Assembly (NCBI RefSeq): GCF_900091605.1
Contig: NZ_FMCQ01000011.1
Coordinates: forward strand, 1 to 64,000
Source of the DNA: Micromonospora tulbaghiae
GTDB lineage: Bacteria; Actinomycetota; Actinomycetes; Mycobacteriales; Micromonosporaceae
DNA: 64,000 bases
Reading direction: 5' to 3'
Shown piece by piece: positions 46,043-54,721 of this stretch (position 1 is the first letter of the stretch; each line of letters starts with the position of its first letter). The position numbers were made by a program, and so were the translations under genes. Under the pieces are notes generated by a model that had not been told where the DNA came from, made no database searches, and saw only the letters and a program-made list of their open reading frames with translations.

Positions 46043-47575
46043 CTATGCGTCGGCTGTGGATCCCGGCAGCCAGACCGTGAACGCGGTGTGGCCGGGCCGG
46101 CTGACCACGTCGACCCGGCCGTGGTGCGCCTCCACCACGGCGGCGACGATGGCCAGGCCCAGGCCGGTGCTGCCCTGCGCGCGGGAGCGGGAACTGTCGC
46201 CGCGCGCGAACCGCTCGAAGACCTCCGGCTGCAACTGCTCCGGGATGCCCGGCCCGTCGTCGGTGACGCGCAGCTCGACGCCGCCGGGCGCGGGCGCGAG
46301 CCGGACGGTGACGGTGGTGCCGGCCGGGGTGTGCACGCGCGCGTTCGCCAGCAGGTTCGCCAGCACCTGGTGCAGCCGGTGGGCGTCGCCGGTGACGGTG
46401 AGCGGCTCGTCGGGCAGGTCGAGTTGCCAGCGGTGGCCGGGCCCGGCGACGTGCGCGTCGCTGACCGCGTTCACCGCCATGGCGGTCAGGTCGACCGGCT
46501 CGGCGGCGAGCGGGCGTCCGGAGTCCAGCCGGGCCAGCAGCAGCAGGTCGTCGACGAGACTCGTCATCCGGGTGCTCTCCGACTCGACGCGGCGCAGCGC
46601 GTGCGCCACGTCGGGCGGCACCTCCTGGCGGCCCCGGCGGGCCACCTCGGCGTACCCGCGAATGGCGGCCAGCGGGGTGCGCAGCTCGTGGCTGGCGTCG
46701 GCGACGAACTGGCGTACCCGGGTCTCGCTGGCCTGCCGGGCGGCGAGCGCGGCGGCGACGTGGCCGAGCATCCGGTTGAGCGCGCCGCCGACCTGCCCGA
46801 CCTCGGTGCGGGGGTCGGTGTCGGCGGCCGGTACCCGCACGGACAGGGCGACCTCGCCGCGGTCCAGCGGCAGTTCGGTGACCCGGGCGGCGGTGGCGGC
46901 GACGCGGTTGAGCGGCCGCAGCGTGACACGGACGATGAGCATGCCGAGGGCGCCGGCGATGACCAGCCCGGCGCCGATCACCCCGGCCTGCGCGACGAGC
47001 ATCCACATGACGGTGTCGTCGACCTGGGCCAGCGGGATCGCGAGGACCAGCACGTCGCCGTCGCCGCGCGGCGACGGCAGCGCGATCGCGCGGTAGTCCC
47101 CGCGGTCGCCGACGACGACTGTGTGCGGGCGGTCACCGACGGGTACGCGGGCCAGCGCGGTCAGGTCGGCGGCGGGCACCTCCTCGCTGCCGCCGCTCTC
47201 GGAGCGGACCCGGCCGGCGGGTTCGGCGGCGGCGGGCACCCGGACCGCGATCGAGCCGGGCGGGAAGCCGCCCGGGGGGTCCGGCGCCACCTCGTCGGGG
47301 TCCGGCGGGGTGGGCCGCTGGTCCGGGCGCGGCGGGTCGGTGCCGCGGCGGGCCCAGCGTTCGAAGTCGGCGGGCCGCCGGTCGCCGAAGGTGAGCTGGT
47401 TGTCGATCTGGTCGACCAGGAAGTGTCGCAGCGCCACAGTGGTCAGGCCGCCGATGCCGACGCTCACCAGCGCGAGCAGCGCCACCACGGAGAGCACCAG
47501 CCGGCGGCGCAGCGACCAGCCGGCCAGGCGGCGCCGCAGCCGGCCGCGCCTGTCACTCGGCGGGCTTGAGGACAT
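46043..47575 (-). CDS. Sensor histidine kinase
   Basis: A 510-residue membrane kinase. Span 1 is near 28-50 (VLSVVALLALVSVGIGGLTTVALRHF), a sensor loop lies outside, and span 2 near 190-212 leads into a HAMP linker (ITLRPLNRVAATAARVTELPL-type). HisKA contains FVADASHELRTPLAAIRGYAEV with the phospho-His near residue 293; the ATPase has VLANLLANARVHTP and DDGPGIPEQ. It is translated after the response regulator with a 23-base overlap. Likely phosphorylates that regulator; signal unknown. Confidence 0.93.
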   Translation of the reverse strand: MSSSPPSDRRGRLRRRLAGWSLRRRLVLSVVALLALVSVGIGGLTTVALRHFLVDQIDNQLTFGDRRPADFERWARRGTDPPRPDQRPTPPDPDEVAPDPPGGFPPGSIAVRVPAAAEPAGRVRSESGGSEEVPAADLTALARVPVGDRPHTVVVGDRGDYRAIALPSPRGDGDVLVLAIPLAQVDDTVMWMLVAQAGVIGAGLVIAGALGMLIVRVTLRPLNRVAATAARVTELPLDRGEVALSVRVPAADTDPRTEVGQVGGALNRMLGHVAAALAARQASETRVRQFVADASHELRTPLAAIRGYAEVARRGRQEVPPDVAHALRRVESESTRMTSLVDDLLLLARLDSGRPLAAEPVDLTAMAVNAVSDAHVAGPGHRWQLDLPDEPLTVTGDAHRLHQVLANLLANARVHTPAGTTVTVRLAPAPGGVELRVTDDGPGIPEQLQPEVFERFARGDSSRSRAQGSTGLGLAIVAAVVEAHHGRVDVVSRPGHTAFTVWLPGSTADA

Positions 47576-48299
47576 AGCCCGCCCCGCGCAGGGTGTGGAT
47601 CATGGGCGCTCGGCCCGCGTCGATCTTCTTGCGCAGGTACGAGATGTACAGCTCGACCACGTTGGCCTGGCCACCGAAGTCGTAGTTCCACACCCGGTCG
47701 AGGATCTGCGCCTTGCTGAGCACGCGGCGCGGGTTGCGCATGAGGTAGCGCAGCAGCTCGAACTCGGTGGCGGTGAGCGTGATCAGGTCGTCGCCGCGGC
47801 GTACCTCGTGGCTGTCCTCGTCGAGGGTGAGGTCGCCGACGGTGAGCACCGCCTCCTGGCGGGCGGCGACCGCGAAGCCGGAGCGACGCAGCAGCGCGCG
47901 CAGCCGGGCGATCACCTCCTCCAGGCTGAACGGCTTGGTGACGTAGTCGTCGCCGCCGACGGTGAGCCCGGCGACGCGTTCCTCCACCGCGTCGCGGGCG
48001 GTGAGGAACAGCACCGGCACGCTCGGGAACTGCTCGCGCAGGCGGCGCAGCACCTGGAAGCCGTCCAGGTCGGGCAGCATCACGTCGAGCACCACGGCGT
48101 CCGGGCGGAACTGGCGGGCGGTGGTGACCGCCGCCATGCCGCTCAAGGCGGTGGCGACCTGCCAGCCCTCGTACCGCAGGGCCATCGAGAGCAGGTCGGT
48201 GAGCGTCGGCTCGTCGTCGACGACGAGCACCCGCACCGGTTCGCCGTCCGGTCGGCGCAGCTCGATGCGACCCTGCGCGGCCTGCGCGTTCATGACCAT
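47553..48299 (-). CDS. OmpR-family response regulator
   Basis: A 248-residue two-domain regulator. The receiver has VLVVDDEPTLTDLL with acidic pair 28-29, phospho-acceptor Asp72 (VVLDVMLPDLDG) and Lys in DDYVTKPFSLEEV; the C-terminal winged helix ends TLRGAGYVLKP. The cognate histidine kinase is encoded immediately downstream. GT39/GT2 genes follow on the same strand, so the pair may regulate envelope glycosylation. The ATG at 48299 has GGGGG upstream; ATG two codons later is an alternative. Confidence 0.93.
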   Translation of the reverse strand: MVMNAQAAQGRIELRRPDGEPVRVLVVDDEPTLTDLLSMALRYEGWQVATALSGMAAVTTARQFRPDAVVLDVMLPDLDGFQVLRRLREQFPSVPVLFLTARDAVEERVAGLTVGGDDYVTKPFSLEEVIARLRALLRRSGFAVAARQEAVLTVGDLTLDEDSHEVRRGDDLITLTATEFELLRYLMRNPRRVLSKAQILDRVWNYDFGGQANVVELYISYLRKKIDAGRAPMIHTLRGAGYVLKPAE

Positions 48300-48435
48300 G
48301 CCCCCATCGTGGGCCGACCCGCTGTCGCCGGGCTGTCCCGATCCTGTGTACCAGCTGTGCGCGCCGTACGGTGGCGATCCGGGCAGGTCCGGACGGGTCT
48401 TCCGCAACGGGGCTACCCGGTGGTAACTTCCCGGC

Positions 48436-49329
48436 ATGTCCATCGATGGTCGTGTTTCCGGCCGGTTGGCCGGCAAGGTGGTGCTGGTGACCGGCGCGGC
48501 CCGGGGCATCGGCGAGCACACCGCCCGCCTCGCCGCGGCCCGCGGCGCCCGGTTGTCCCTCGTGGGGCTGGAACCCGACCGGCTCGCCGCGCTCGCCGCC
48601 GAACTGGGCCCGGGGCACGCCTGGTTCGCCGCCGACGTCACCGACCAGGACGCCCTCGCGGCGGCGGTGGGCGGCACACTGGCGGCGCTGGGCGGGATCG
48701 ACGCGGTGGTCGCGAACGCCGGTGTGGCCAACCGCGGCACGATCGCCGTCGGCGACGTCGAGGCGCTGGTGCGTACCGTCGAGGTCAACCTGATCGGGGT
48801 GATGCGCACCGCGGCGGCGACCGTTCCCGCGCTCGTCGACCGGGGCGGCTACCTGCTGATCGTCTCCTCGGCCGCGGCGTTCGCCGCGCTGCCCGGCATG
48901 GCCGCCTACTGCGCCTCCAAGGCCGGCGTCGAGCAGTTCGGCAACGCGGTCCGCCTCGAACTGGCGCACCGGGGCGTGGCGGTGGGCACCGCCCATCCGT
49001 CGTGGGTGGACACCGACCTGGTCCGCGAGGCGCGCGCCGACCTGCCGGCCTTCGAGGCGGCGCTGGCGAAGCTGCCCTGGCCGCTGCGGCGCACCACCAC
49101 GGTGGCCGAGTGCGCCGAGGCGTTCGTCCGGGCGATCGAGCGCCGCAGCCGCCGGGTGTACGTGCCGCGCGCCGTGGCCGGCGTGCAGGCGATGCGATCG
49201 GTGCTGGTCAGCCCGCTGGCCGACCGGCTGGTGGGCCGGACCGCCCGGGCCACCGTGCCGCTGATCGAGGAGCAGTCCCGGGCGCTGGGCCGGGGCTTCG
49301 GCGCCAGCACGCCGCAGGGGCGGCCGTGA
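48436..49329 (+). CDS. Short-chain dehydrogenase/reductase
   Basis: A 297-residue classical SDR. The cofactor motif TGAARGIG is at 19-26, NAG near 94-97 (VVANAGVAN), catalytic Ser in IVSSAAAF and the YxxxK motif as YCASK near 158-162. A C-terminal extension (ERRSRRVYVPRAVAGVQAM) resembles the membrane-associated SDRs near lipid or mycolic-type metabolism. It overlaps the following hydrolase gene by four bases (GTGA), so the two are coupled. Confidence 0.9.
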   Translation: MSIDGRVSGRLAGKVVLVTGAARGIGEHTARLAAARGARLSLVGLEPDRLAALAAELGPGHAWFAADVTDQDALAAAVGGTLAALGGIDAVVANAGVANRGTIAVGDVEALVRTVEVNLIGVMRTAAATVPALVDRGGYLLIVSSAAAFAALPGMAAYCASKAGVEQFGNAVRLELAHRGVAVGTAHPSWVDTDLVREARADLPAFEAALAKLPWPLRRTTTVAECAEAFVRAIERRSRRVYVPRAVAGVQAMRSVLVSPLADRLVGRTARATVPLIEEQSRALGRGFGASTPQGRP

Positions 49330-50123
49330 CCACGGCGGTGGAGGTCGTCTACGAGCGGCGCGGCGCCGGGCCCGCGCTGGTGCTGCTGCACGGCATCGGT
49401 CACCACTGGGCCGCCTGGCGGCCGGTGCTGGACCGCCTCGCCGAGGCGCACGACGTGATCGCCGTCGACATGCCGGGCTTCGGCCGCTCCCCGGTGCCCG
49501 CCGCCGGGCTGCCCGCCGACATGCCCGGGCTGGCCGCGGCCATGGTCGAGCTGTTCGGCGCGTTCGGGCTGGAACGCCCGCACGTCGCGGGCAACAGCCT
49601 CGGCGGCGCGATCGCGCTGGAACTGGCCGCGCTCGGCGCCGTCTCCTCGGCCACCGCGCTGTCGCCGGCCGGGTTCTGCACCGCGCGCGAACTGCGCTGG
49701 GCGCTGACCGTGCTCTCCCTGCACCGCAACGCGGCCCGGCTGCCCGAACCGGTGCTGCGCCGCCTGTTCGCCGCGCCCGCGCTGCGGATGCTGGCGATGG
49801 GCATGATCCTGGCCCGGCCCAACCGGATGGCGCTCGACGACGCGGTCGCCGACGCCCGCGCGCTGCGCCAGGCGCGGGCGTTCCGCGCCGTCGCGCGCGC
49901 CGGAAGGGGGTACGCCTACGCGGGCGCCCCGACCGTGCCGGTGACGGTCGCGTGGGGTACGCGGGACCGGATCCTGCCGTACCGGCAGGCGGCGCTGGCG
50001 CGTACCCGGCTGCCCGCCGCGCGGCACCTGGACCTGCCCGGCTGCGGGCACGTGCCGATGCACGACGACCCCGAGCTGGTCGCCTCGGTCATCCTCGGCA
50101 CCACAGGTGTCCGGCCGGCCTGA
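49326..50123 (+). CDS. Alpha/beta hydrolase
   Basis: A 265-residue alpha/beta-fold hydrolase with nucleophile Ser91 in GNSLGGAIALE, oxyanion motif LLHGIGHHWAAW at 20-31 and catalytic His in GCGHVPMHDDPE near 245; the acid is probably the Asp in WGTRDRILP. Substrate unknown. Translationally coupled to the SDR gene, suggesting consecutive steps on one lipid or ester substrate (inference). GTG start shares the SDR stop. Confidence 0.87.
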   Translation: MTTAVEVVYERRGAGPALVLLHGIGHHWAAWRPVLDRLAEAHDVIAVDMPGFGRSPVPAAGLPADMPGLAAAMVELFGAFGLERPHVAGNSLGGAIALELAALGAVSSATALSPAGFCTARELRWALTVLSLHRNAARLPEPVLRRLFAAPALRMLAMGMILARPNRMALDDAVADARALRQARAFRAVARAGRGYAYAGAPTVPVTVAWGTRDRILPYRQAALARTRLPAARHLDLPGCGHVPMHDDPELVASVILGTTGVRPA

Positions 50124-50150
50124 CGCCTCGCGTCCCACCGTTGCGCGCCC

Positions 50151-50375
50151 TCACTCGGTCGCGCCGAACGGGAACGTGTGCACGTACCGCATCGTCCAGC
50201 CACCCGGCGAGGCGTGGTCGTCGCGCTCGTAGAGGTGGTCGGCCACCCCATCGGCCGGTTCCTCCGGATGACGCAGGACCCACCGGGGCGGCGGCGCGCC
50301 GTCCGGCCCGGCGGGAAGGTCCCGGGTCAGCTCGTCGGCCGGCCCGCCGACGAACCGTACGCGCACCACGGCCAC
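50151..50375 (-). CDS. Small protein of unknown function
   Basis: A 74-residue protein starting AVVRVRFVGGPADELTRDLP and containing WVLRHPEEPADGVADHLYER and a C-terminal YVHTFPFGATE. The GTG at 50375 is chosen since GGAGG lies five bases ahead. Charge-rich, no membrane span. I do not recognise the family. Overlapping longer reading frames give an implausible Arg-rich leader. Confidence 0.6.
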   Translation of the reverse strand: MAVVRVRFVGGPADELTRDLPAGPDGAPPPRWVLRHPEEPADGVADHLYERDDHASPGGWTMRYVHTFPFGATE

Positions 50376-50438
50376 CGCTGCCTCCGTCCGTCGACGCCCT
50401 CGCCGCGAAGCTACCCCGCCGCGGCGCGCACCCTCGGC

Positions 50439-50465
50439 GGTTTGCACAGCTCCGGGGCCGGGTAG
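50439..50465 (+). promoter_or_regulatory. Candidate sigma-B-type promoter of the Ser/Thr kinase gene
   Basis: GGTTT, 16 bases, GGGTAG, about 40 bases before the ATG. Together with the STAS-HATPase site this is the closest match to the consensus. Confidence 0.58.
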
Positions 50466-50503
50466 CGGGACCGGGGGGCACCGGACGAGGCGAGGAGTGG
50501 GCG

Positions 50504-51454
50504 ATGAGGACGCTGGGCGGGCGGTACGAGCTCGAACAGCGGGCCGGCCTGGGTGGCATGTCGGAGGTGTGGCGCGCGCACGACCGCGTGCTGGACCGGA
50601 CCGTCGCGGTGAAGCTCATCTCGCCCACGCTGGACGGCGACGCCGGCTCGGTGGAACGCATCCGGGCCGAGGCGCGTTCGGCGGCCCGGCTGGTGCACCC
50701 GAACGTCGCGAGCGTCCACGACTTCGGCACCGCGACGCTGCCGGACGGGCGGCCGGTGCCGTACATCGTGATGGAACTGGCCGAGGGCGAGACGCTCGCC
50801 GCGCACCTGCGCAACGGGCCGCTGGACTGGCGGATCGCGGTACGGGTCTGCGCCGAGGTGTGCGCCGCGCTCGCCGCCGCGCACGCGCACGGCATCGTGC
50901 ACCGGGACGTGAAGCCCGCGAACGTGATCCTCACCCCGTGCGGGGTGAAGGTGCTCGACTTCGGCATCGCCACCCCCGCCGGCGCGACCGACCACACACC
51001 GGACGACGTGGTGGTGGGCACCCCGGCGTACCTGGCGCCGGAACAGTTCGACCGGCAGCCCGCCACCCCGGCCGCCGACATGTACGCCCTCGGCGTGCTG
51101 CTGTACTACTGCCTCACGGGCGTGCTGCCGTACGAGGCGGGCAGCACCACCCAGCTGCTCGGGTCGCGCCGCCGTCGCCGCCCGCCCCGCCCGCTGCCCG
51201 AGGTTCCCGGCCTGCCGGGCGAGGTGGCCGAGCTGTGCCGGCGCTGCCTCGACACCGACCCGTGCGCCCGGCCGACCAGCCCGATGGCCGCGTTGCTGCT
51301 GGCCGAGGCCGTGGACGCCCGGATCTACGTGCCGATGACCGCGGTGCTGCCCCGGCAGCGCGCGCCGCAGGTGTCGCCGTGGACCAGCCGGGCCGCCGCC
51401 GAGGCCACCGAGGCGATGGCCGTCGACGCCGCGCCGAGCGGCCGGGTCGGCTGA
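50504..51454 (+). CDS. Soluble Ser/Thr protein kinase (PknB type, no membrane span)
   Basis: A 316-residue Hanks-type kinase. The Gly loop is AGLGGMSEVW, ATP-binding Lys37 (VAVKL), catalytic HRDVKPANV with Asp135, DFG at 152-154 and APE in YLAPEQ, all intact. A short C-terminal tail (about 270-316) lacks the transmembrane segment and PASTA domains of typical PknB proteins, so it is cytosolic. GAGGAGTGG precedes the ATG. Its stress-type promoter and OsmC neighbour suggest a role in stress signalling (inference). Confidence 0.9.
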   Translation: MRTLGGRYELEQRAGLGGMSEVWRAHDRVLDRTVAVKLISPTLDGDAGSVERIRAEARSAARLVHPNVASVHDFGTATLPDGRPVPYIVMELAEGETLAAHLRNGPLDWRIAVRVCAEVCAALAAAHAHGIVHRDVKPANVILTPCGVKVLDFGIATPAGATDHTPDDVVVGTPAYLAPEQFDRQPATPAADMYALGVLLYYCLTGVLPYEAGSTTQLLGSRRRRRPPRPLPEVPGLPGEVAELCRRCLDTDPCARPTSPMAALLLAEAVDARIYVPMTAVLPRQRAPQVSPWTSRAAAEATEAMAVDAAPSGRVG

Positions 51455-51479
51455 GCGCTCCTACTGCCTGCCCGGGCGC

Positions 51480-51505
51480 GGTTTCGCCGCTCGGGGTCCG
51501 GGAAC
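51480..51505 (+). promoter_or_regulatory. Candidate sigma-B-type promoter of the OsmC-family gene
   Basis: GGTTT, 15 bases, GGGAAC, 30 bases before the ATG. The string CCGGGAACGCGGTC is shared with the DUF2267 promoter at 59971-59997. Confidence 0.5.
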
Positions 51506-51534
51506 GCGGTCCGGTGAGTGACGGGAGGAACGCG

Positions 51535-51963
51535 ATGCCGGATCCGAGTTCCTGGCTGGCCGAGACGGCCACGGCGACCGCAGCGGGCGGTCACGTACGC
51601 ACCGACGACGGCGGGCTCTCCTCCGCCCTGGCGTCCCCGCTGGCGCCGCACTGCACCGGCCTGACGCCGGAGCAGCTCCTGGCCGCGGCGTTCGCCTCCT
51701 GCCTGCACCACGCGGCGGTAGAGGCGGCCGGGGAGATCACCGACGAGGCGCACACCGTGCAGGTGACCGCCGAGGCGAAGCTGGGCCGCGACGACGACGG
51801 CCGTTACCGGGCCGACGTGCACGCCGAGATCTCCTCGGCGGGACTGACCCGGGACCAGCTGGCCGACCTGGTCGCGTACGCCGACCGGCTCTGGCCGTTC
51901 TCCAGCGGCGACCCGAGCCGGCACCGGCTCACGGTGACCCCGGCCGAGAACGGCCGGCACTGA
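51535..51963 (+). CDS. OsmC-family protein lacking the second redox Cys
   Basis: A 142-residue OsmC/Ohr-like peroxidase-fold protein. The first reactive Cys is in AFASCLHHAAVEAA near 56, and TPEQLLAAAF precedes it as in Ohr. In Ohr/OsmC the second Cys sits in a CPYS-type motif; here the matching segment reads DRLWPFSSGDPS, so the Cys is replaced. It may use an external thiol or bind rather than reduce hydroperoxides. GGGAGG is well placed upstream. The start is only 80 bases after the kinase gene. Confidence 0.87.
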   Translation: MPDPSSWLAETATATAAGGHVRTDDGGLSSALASPLAPHCTGLTPEQLLAAAFASCLHHAAVEAAGEITDEAHTVQVTAEAKLGRDDDGRYRADVHAEISSAGLTRDQLADLVAYADRLWPFSSGDPSRHRLTVTPAENGRH

Positions 51964-51967
51964 GAGG

Positions 51968-52906
51968 TCACCAGCGGAAGCCGGCGGTCACCGCGCGGTG
52001 GTCGCTGTCCGGGGTGCGCAGCACCCCGGCGGCGGTCGGCGTGAGTCCCCGGTAGAGGACGTGGTCCGGCCGGGTGACGGGTAGCTCCGCCGGCCAGGTG
52101 AACCCGAATCCCTGCCCGGCCTCGGCCTGGGCGTCGCCGAGCAGCCGGGTCAGCGGGTCGAAGACCCGGTCGGTGGTGGCGGTGTTCAGGTCGCCGAGCA
52201 CGACCAGCCGGTCGGCCGGGTCGGCGCGCACGGCGTCGGCGAGCGCGGCGACGGTCTGGTCCCGGGTGGCGGTGTGCCCGGCCCGTGCGGAGCCGAGGTG
52301 GACCACGTACACGGTCAGGTCGCCCCTGGGTGCGGCGACCACGGCCCGCAGCGCGCGGTCCCAGCCCAGGCCGGTGTCGACGCCGTGCGCCTCCCGGATC
52401 GGCCATCGGCTCCACAGCGCGACCGTCGACACCACCGCCCGGTGCGGGTAGCGCTCGGCCAGCACGGGCGCCACCCGGTCGCCGTCGGCGACCTCCTGGA
52501 GCCCGATCAGGTCCGGGGCGTCGCCGGTGAGCGCGCCGACCGTGGCGGCCGGGTCGGGGTTGCCCACACGCAGGTTCTGGCTGACCACGCGGACCGCGGC
52601 GCCGTCCGCGCCCGCGGCCGGGGGCAGCCACGCGCGGCCGTAGAGCGTGCCCCAGACCAGGGCCGGCAGCAGCACCGCCAGCAGCGCCGGCCGGGAGCGG
52701 CGCAGCAGCGCCGCGAGCGCGAGCAGCGGTACGGCGATCCCGAGCAGCGGGGTGACGCTGTCCAGCAGGCTGCCCAGGCCGTGGACGTTCGGCACCGCCC
52801 GGTGCCCGGCCAGCAGCAGCGCGAGCAGCACGGCGCACACCACGAGGAGCGTGCCGCGCCGGCTGCGGGGGCCGGGCGGGCGCTCGTCGACCATCCGCTC
52901 CGTCAC
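51968..52906 (-). CDS. Membrane-anchored endonuclease/exonuclease/phosphatase protein (VanJ-like)
   Basis: A 312-residue protein with three N-terminal spans (about 20-38, 50-70, 75-90) and an extracytoplasmic EEP domain: VVSQNLRVGNPDP near 107-119, LIGLQEVADGD, VVLGDLNTATTDRV and TPDSDHRAVTAGF provide the metal-binding and catalytic Asn, Glu, Asp and His residues. The topology and size match VanJ/StaP-type proteins that act on undecaprenyl-linked envelope precursors and confer teicoplanin resistance in streptomycetes; that function is inferred only. Confidence 0.85.
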   Translation of the reverse strand: MTERMVDERPPGPRSRRGTLLVVCAVLLALLLAGHRAVPNVHGLGSLLDSVTPLLGIAVPLLALAALLRRSRPALLAVLLPALVWGTLYGRAWLPPAAGADGAAVRVVSQNLRVGNPDPAATVGALTGDAPDLIGLQEVADGDRVAPVLAERYPHRAVVSTVALWSRWPIREAHGVDTGLGWDRALRAVVAAPRGDLTVYVVHLGSARAGHTATRDQTVAALADAVRADPADRLVVLGDLNTATTDRVFDPLTRLLGDAQAEAGQGFGFTWPAELPVTRPDHVLYRGLTPTAAGVLRTPDSDHRAVTAGFRW

Positions 52907-52948
52907 CGTCGGAATCGTATCGAGCGCCCGGGCCGCCGCGCGGCGGCC

Positions 52949-53131
52949 TCACCATGATCCACAGCCGGCGGGCCGGGAGACGTCGGATAGCGAGCAGTCG
53001 ATCCCGGCGGTCGGCGGAGCGCTGCCAGAGGCAGGCCGTCCGACCAGGGCATCCTCCGCCGAACGGAGGAGCCGGGCGGACGCCGCCCTTAGCTTCGCCC
53101 GACGCCCGTTTCGCACCGCCGAAACCGACAT
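52949..53131 (-). CDS. Possible 60-residue small protein
   Basis: A short ATG-started reading frame, product beginning SVSAVRNGRRAKLRAASARL and continuing LLRSAEDALVGRPASG, basic and helical in its first half. GAAGGAACTTCT lies directly before the ATG, an excellent Shine-Dalgarno. The rest of 52907-53269 (about 360 bases between neighbouring annotated genes) holds no other convincing feature. Without a homologue comparison it is only a candidate. Confidence 0.42.
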   Translation of the reverse strand: MSVSAVRNGRRAKLRAASARLLRSAEDALVGRPASGSAPPTAGIDCSLSDVSRPAGCGSW

Positions 53132-53257
53132 AGAAGTTCCTTCGGGTACGCGAGGTTGGCGGTTTTCATGATCCGTCGCCCTGAATGGCACCCGCGAATC
53201 CGGCAGATTGTGGCGCATGCCACCAATCACCCCGATGGCAAAGCGCCGGAAGCTTTC

Positions 53258-53263
53258 TAGCCT
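53258..53263 (+). promoter_or_regulatory. Leaderless -10 element of the lytic-enzyme-like gene
   Basis: TAGCCT, seven bases before the GTG start at 53270, fits the TANNNT leaderless arrangement. No Shine-Dalgarno is present. Confidence 0.4.
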
Positions 53264-53269
53264 CGGCGG

Positions 53270-54106
53270 GTGCATCCCGACCACCCCGATCATCAGCCGT
53301 TGCCCGCCAACCGCCCGGTTCGCCGAACGATTGACCCGGCATCAGCCGAACGGAGGGTGGGACGTCATCGCGCCCCGGAACCGCCACGGCGCGGACCCGC
53401 CCGGTCCGTGCCCGGCCGGATCGCGGTGGCCACGGGCGTCACCTGCTGCCTCGGCCTGATCGGCGTGGCAGCCGTCGGCGAGACGGGCCCGGCACACCTG
53501 GAGGTTCGCGAGGCGGTCGCCGACCGGGCCGCCGCCGACCTGCGCGCCTCCCGCGACTTCACCCGGGTCGCGCCGCCACCGGCCGCCGCGGCCCTGCCGC
53601 CGCCGGCTCCCACGCCCAGCGCCACCCCGGCGACGAAGAAGCCGCCGCGCAAGCCCGTGCGTCCACAGCGCCCGCGGCCGGTCGCCGGCCTGGACCAGCG
53701 GCAGATGGACAACGCCAAGGCCATCGTCGACGTCGGGCGGGAGATGAAGATGCCCCGCCGGGCCCTGGTCGTCGCGGTGGCCACCGCCATGCAGGAGAGC
53801 AACCTCTACAACCTGGCCAGTGACGTGCTGCCGGAGTCCTTCGACCACCCGCACCAGGGCAGCGGCTCGGACCACGACTCGGTCGGGCTCTTCCAGCAGC
53901 GCCCCAGCAGCGGCTGGGGCACCGTCGCCCAGCTCATGCGGCCGGCGTACGCGGCCCGGGCCTTCTACGCCGCGCTGCGCGAGGTACAGGGCTGGGAGGA
54001 CATGAGCGTCACCGCAGCCGCCCAGGCGGTGCAGGTGTCCGCCTACCCCGACGCGTACGCCCGGCACGAGAAGCGCGCCACGACTGTGGTGGCGGCGCTG
54101 GTCTGA
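53270..54106 (+). CDS. Secreted transglycosylase-like protein of the actinobacterial type
   Basis: A 278-residue protein. A long basic N-terminus precedes one span at about 50-68 (IAVATGVTCCLGLIGVAAVG), then a Pro/Ala-rich linker and a C-terminal domain with AVATAMQESNLYNLASD and GSDHDSVGLFQQRPSSGWG. Glu in MQESN and the GLFQQR segment resemble lysozyme-fold muralytic domains found widely in actinobacteria. A cell-wall hydrolytic or binding role outside the membrane is likely. Start GTG lies seven bases after a TANNNT -10. Confidence 0.72.
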   Translation: MHPDHPDHQPLPANRPVRRTIDPASAERRVGRHRAPEPPRRGPARSVPGRIAVATGVTCCLGLIGVAAVGETGPAHLEVREAVADRAAADLRASRDFTRVAPPPAAAALPPPAPTPSATPATKKPPRKPVRPQRPRPVAGLDQRQMDNAKAIVDVGREMKMPRRALVVAVATAMQESNLYNLASDVLPESFDHPHQGSGSDHDSVGLFQQRPSSGWGTVAQLMRPAYAARAFYAALREVQGWEDMSVTAAAQAVQVSAYPDAYARHEKRATTVVAALV

Positions 54107-54117
54107 CCCGGCGCGAA

Positions 54118-54603
54118 TCAGGCGGCGCTGCGCCCGGCGCCACCGGGTCGTACGCTCGCCGCGGCGGTGGGGGTGTCCACCGCCACCCGCTCGCCCCGCG
54201 CCCCGGCCAGGATCTCGTCGACCCGGGACTCCCGGCGGCGACGCGCCAGCAGGGCCGCCTCGAACTCGCGGCGCGCCCGCACGGCCTCGGCGTACGCCTC
54301 CTCCCGCAACCGGCGGGCCTCCTCGCGTGCGGCCTCCAGCTCGGCGCGGGCCTGCGCCAGCAGTTCCGCGGCCTCCCGTTCGGCGGCCGACGGCCGGAAC
54401 GCGCTCCCCTCGACCGGGGCGGTACGGCGATGCAGGAAGTCGCACAGGTGCAGAGCGTCCGACCGGATCTGGTCCCACTCCCGGCCGGCCCCGGCGGCGC
54501 CCTCCGCTCGCGCCGCCAGCCGCCCCAGACGCAGGCTCAGCTCGTCCAGGCAGGCGTCGACCTGACGTCTGTCGTAGCCGGTCTCCACCACCGAGAACCT
54601 CAT
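54118..54603 (-). CDS. DivIVA-like coiled-coil protein
   Basis: A 161-residue protein beginning MRFSVVETGYDRRQVDACLDEL, which is the DivIVA N-terminal membrane-curvature motif (short form), followed by a long Ala/Glu/Arg-rich coiled coil (about 80-140). DivIVA/Wag31-type proteins mark poles and organise cell-wall growth; this is a shorter relative. The ATG at 54603 is chosen because the motif begins there. The gene ends 12 bases from the convergent lytic-enzyme-like gene. Confidence 0.72.
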   Translation of the reverse strand: MRFSVVETGYDRRQVDACLDELSLRLGRLAARAEGAAGAGREWDQIRSDALHLCDFLHRRTAPVEGSAFRPSAAEREAAELLAQARAELEAAREEARRLREEAYAEAVRARREFEAALLARRRRESRVDEILAGARGERVAVDTPTAAASVRPGGAGRSAA

Positions 54604-54721
54604 GCGTCGCCCCCCAGGCAGCCGGTGTGCGTCCCCACCTGCCGATCCTGCGGTCCCAGCGCTCCCGGGCGCGGCCGTTCCCACAAAATGTTCAGGATGC
54701 GGTGGCCCGGACTTCCCGCCC

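Noticed and set aside
42404..47569. Plus-strand open frame of about 1720 codons
   Set aside because: Antisense to the GT2, GT39 and histidine-kinase genes, with the low-complexity composition of a shadow frame.
51968..52906. Glycopeptide-resistance assignment (vanJ) for the EEP protein
   Set aside because: Topology fits, but no van genes are near and the family is broad, so no gene symbol was given.
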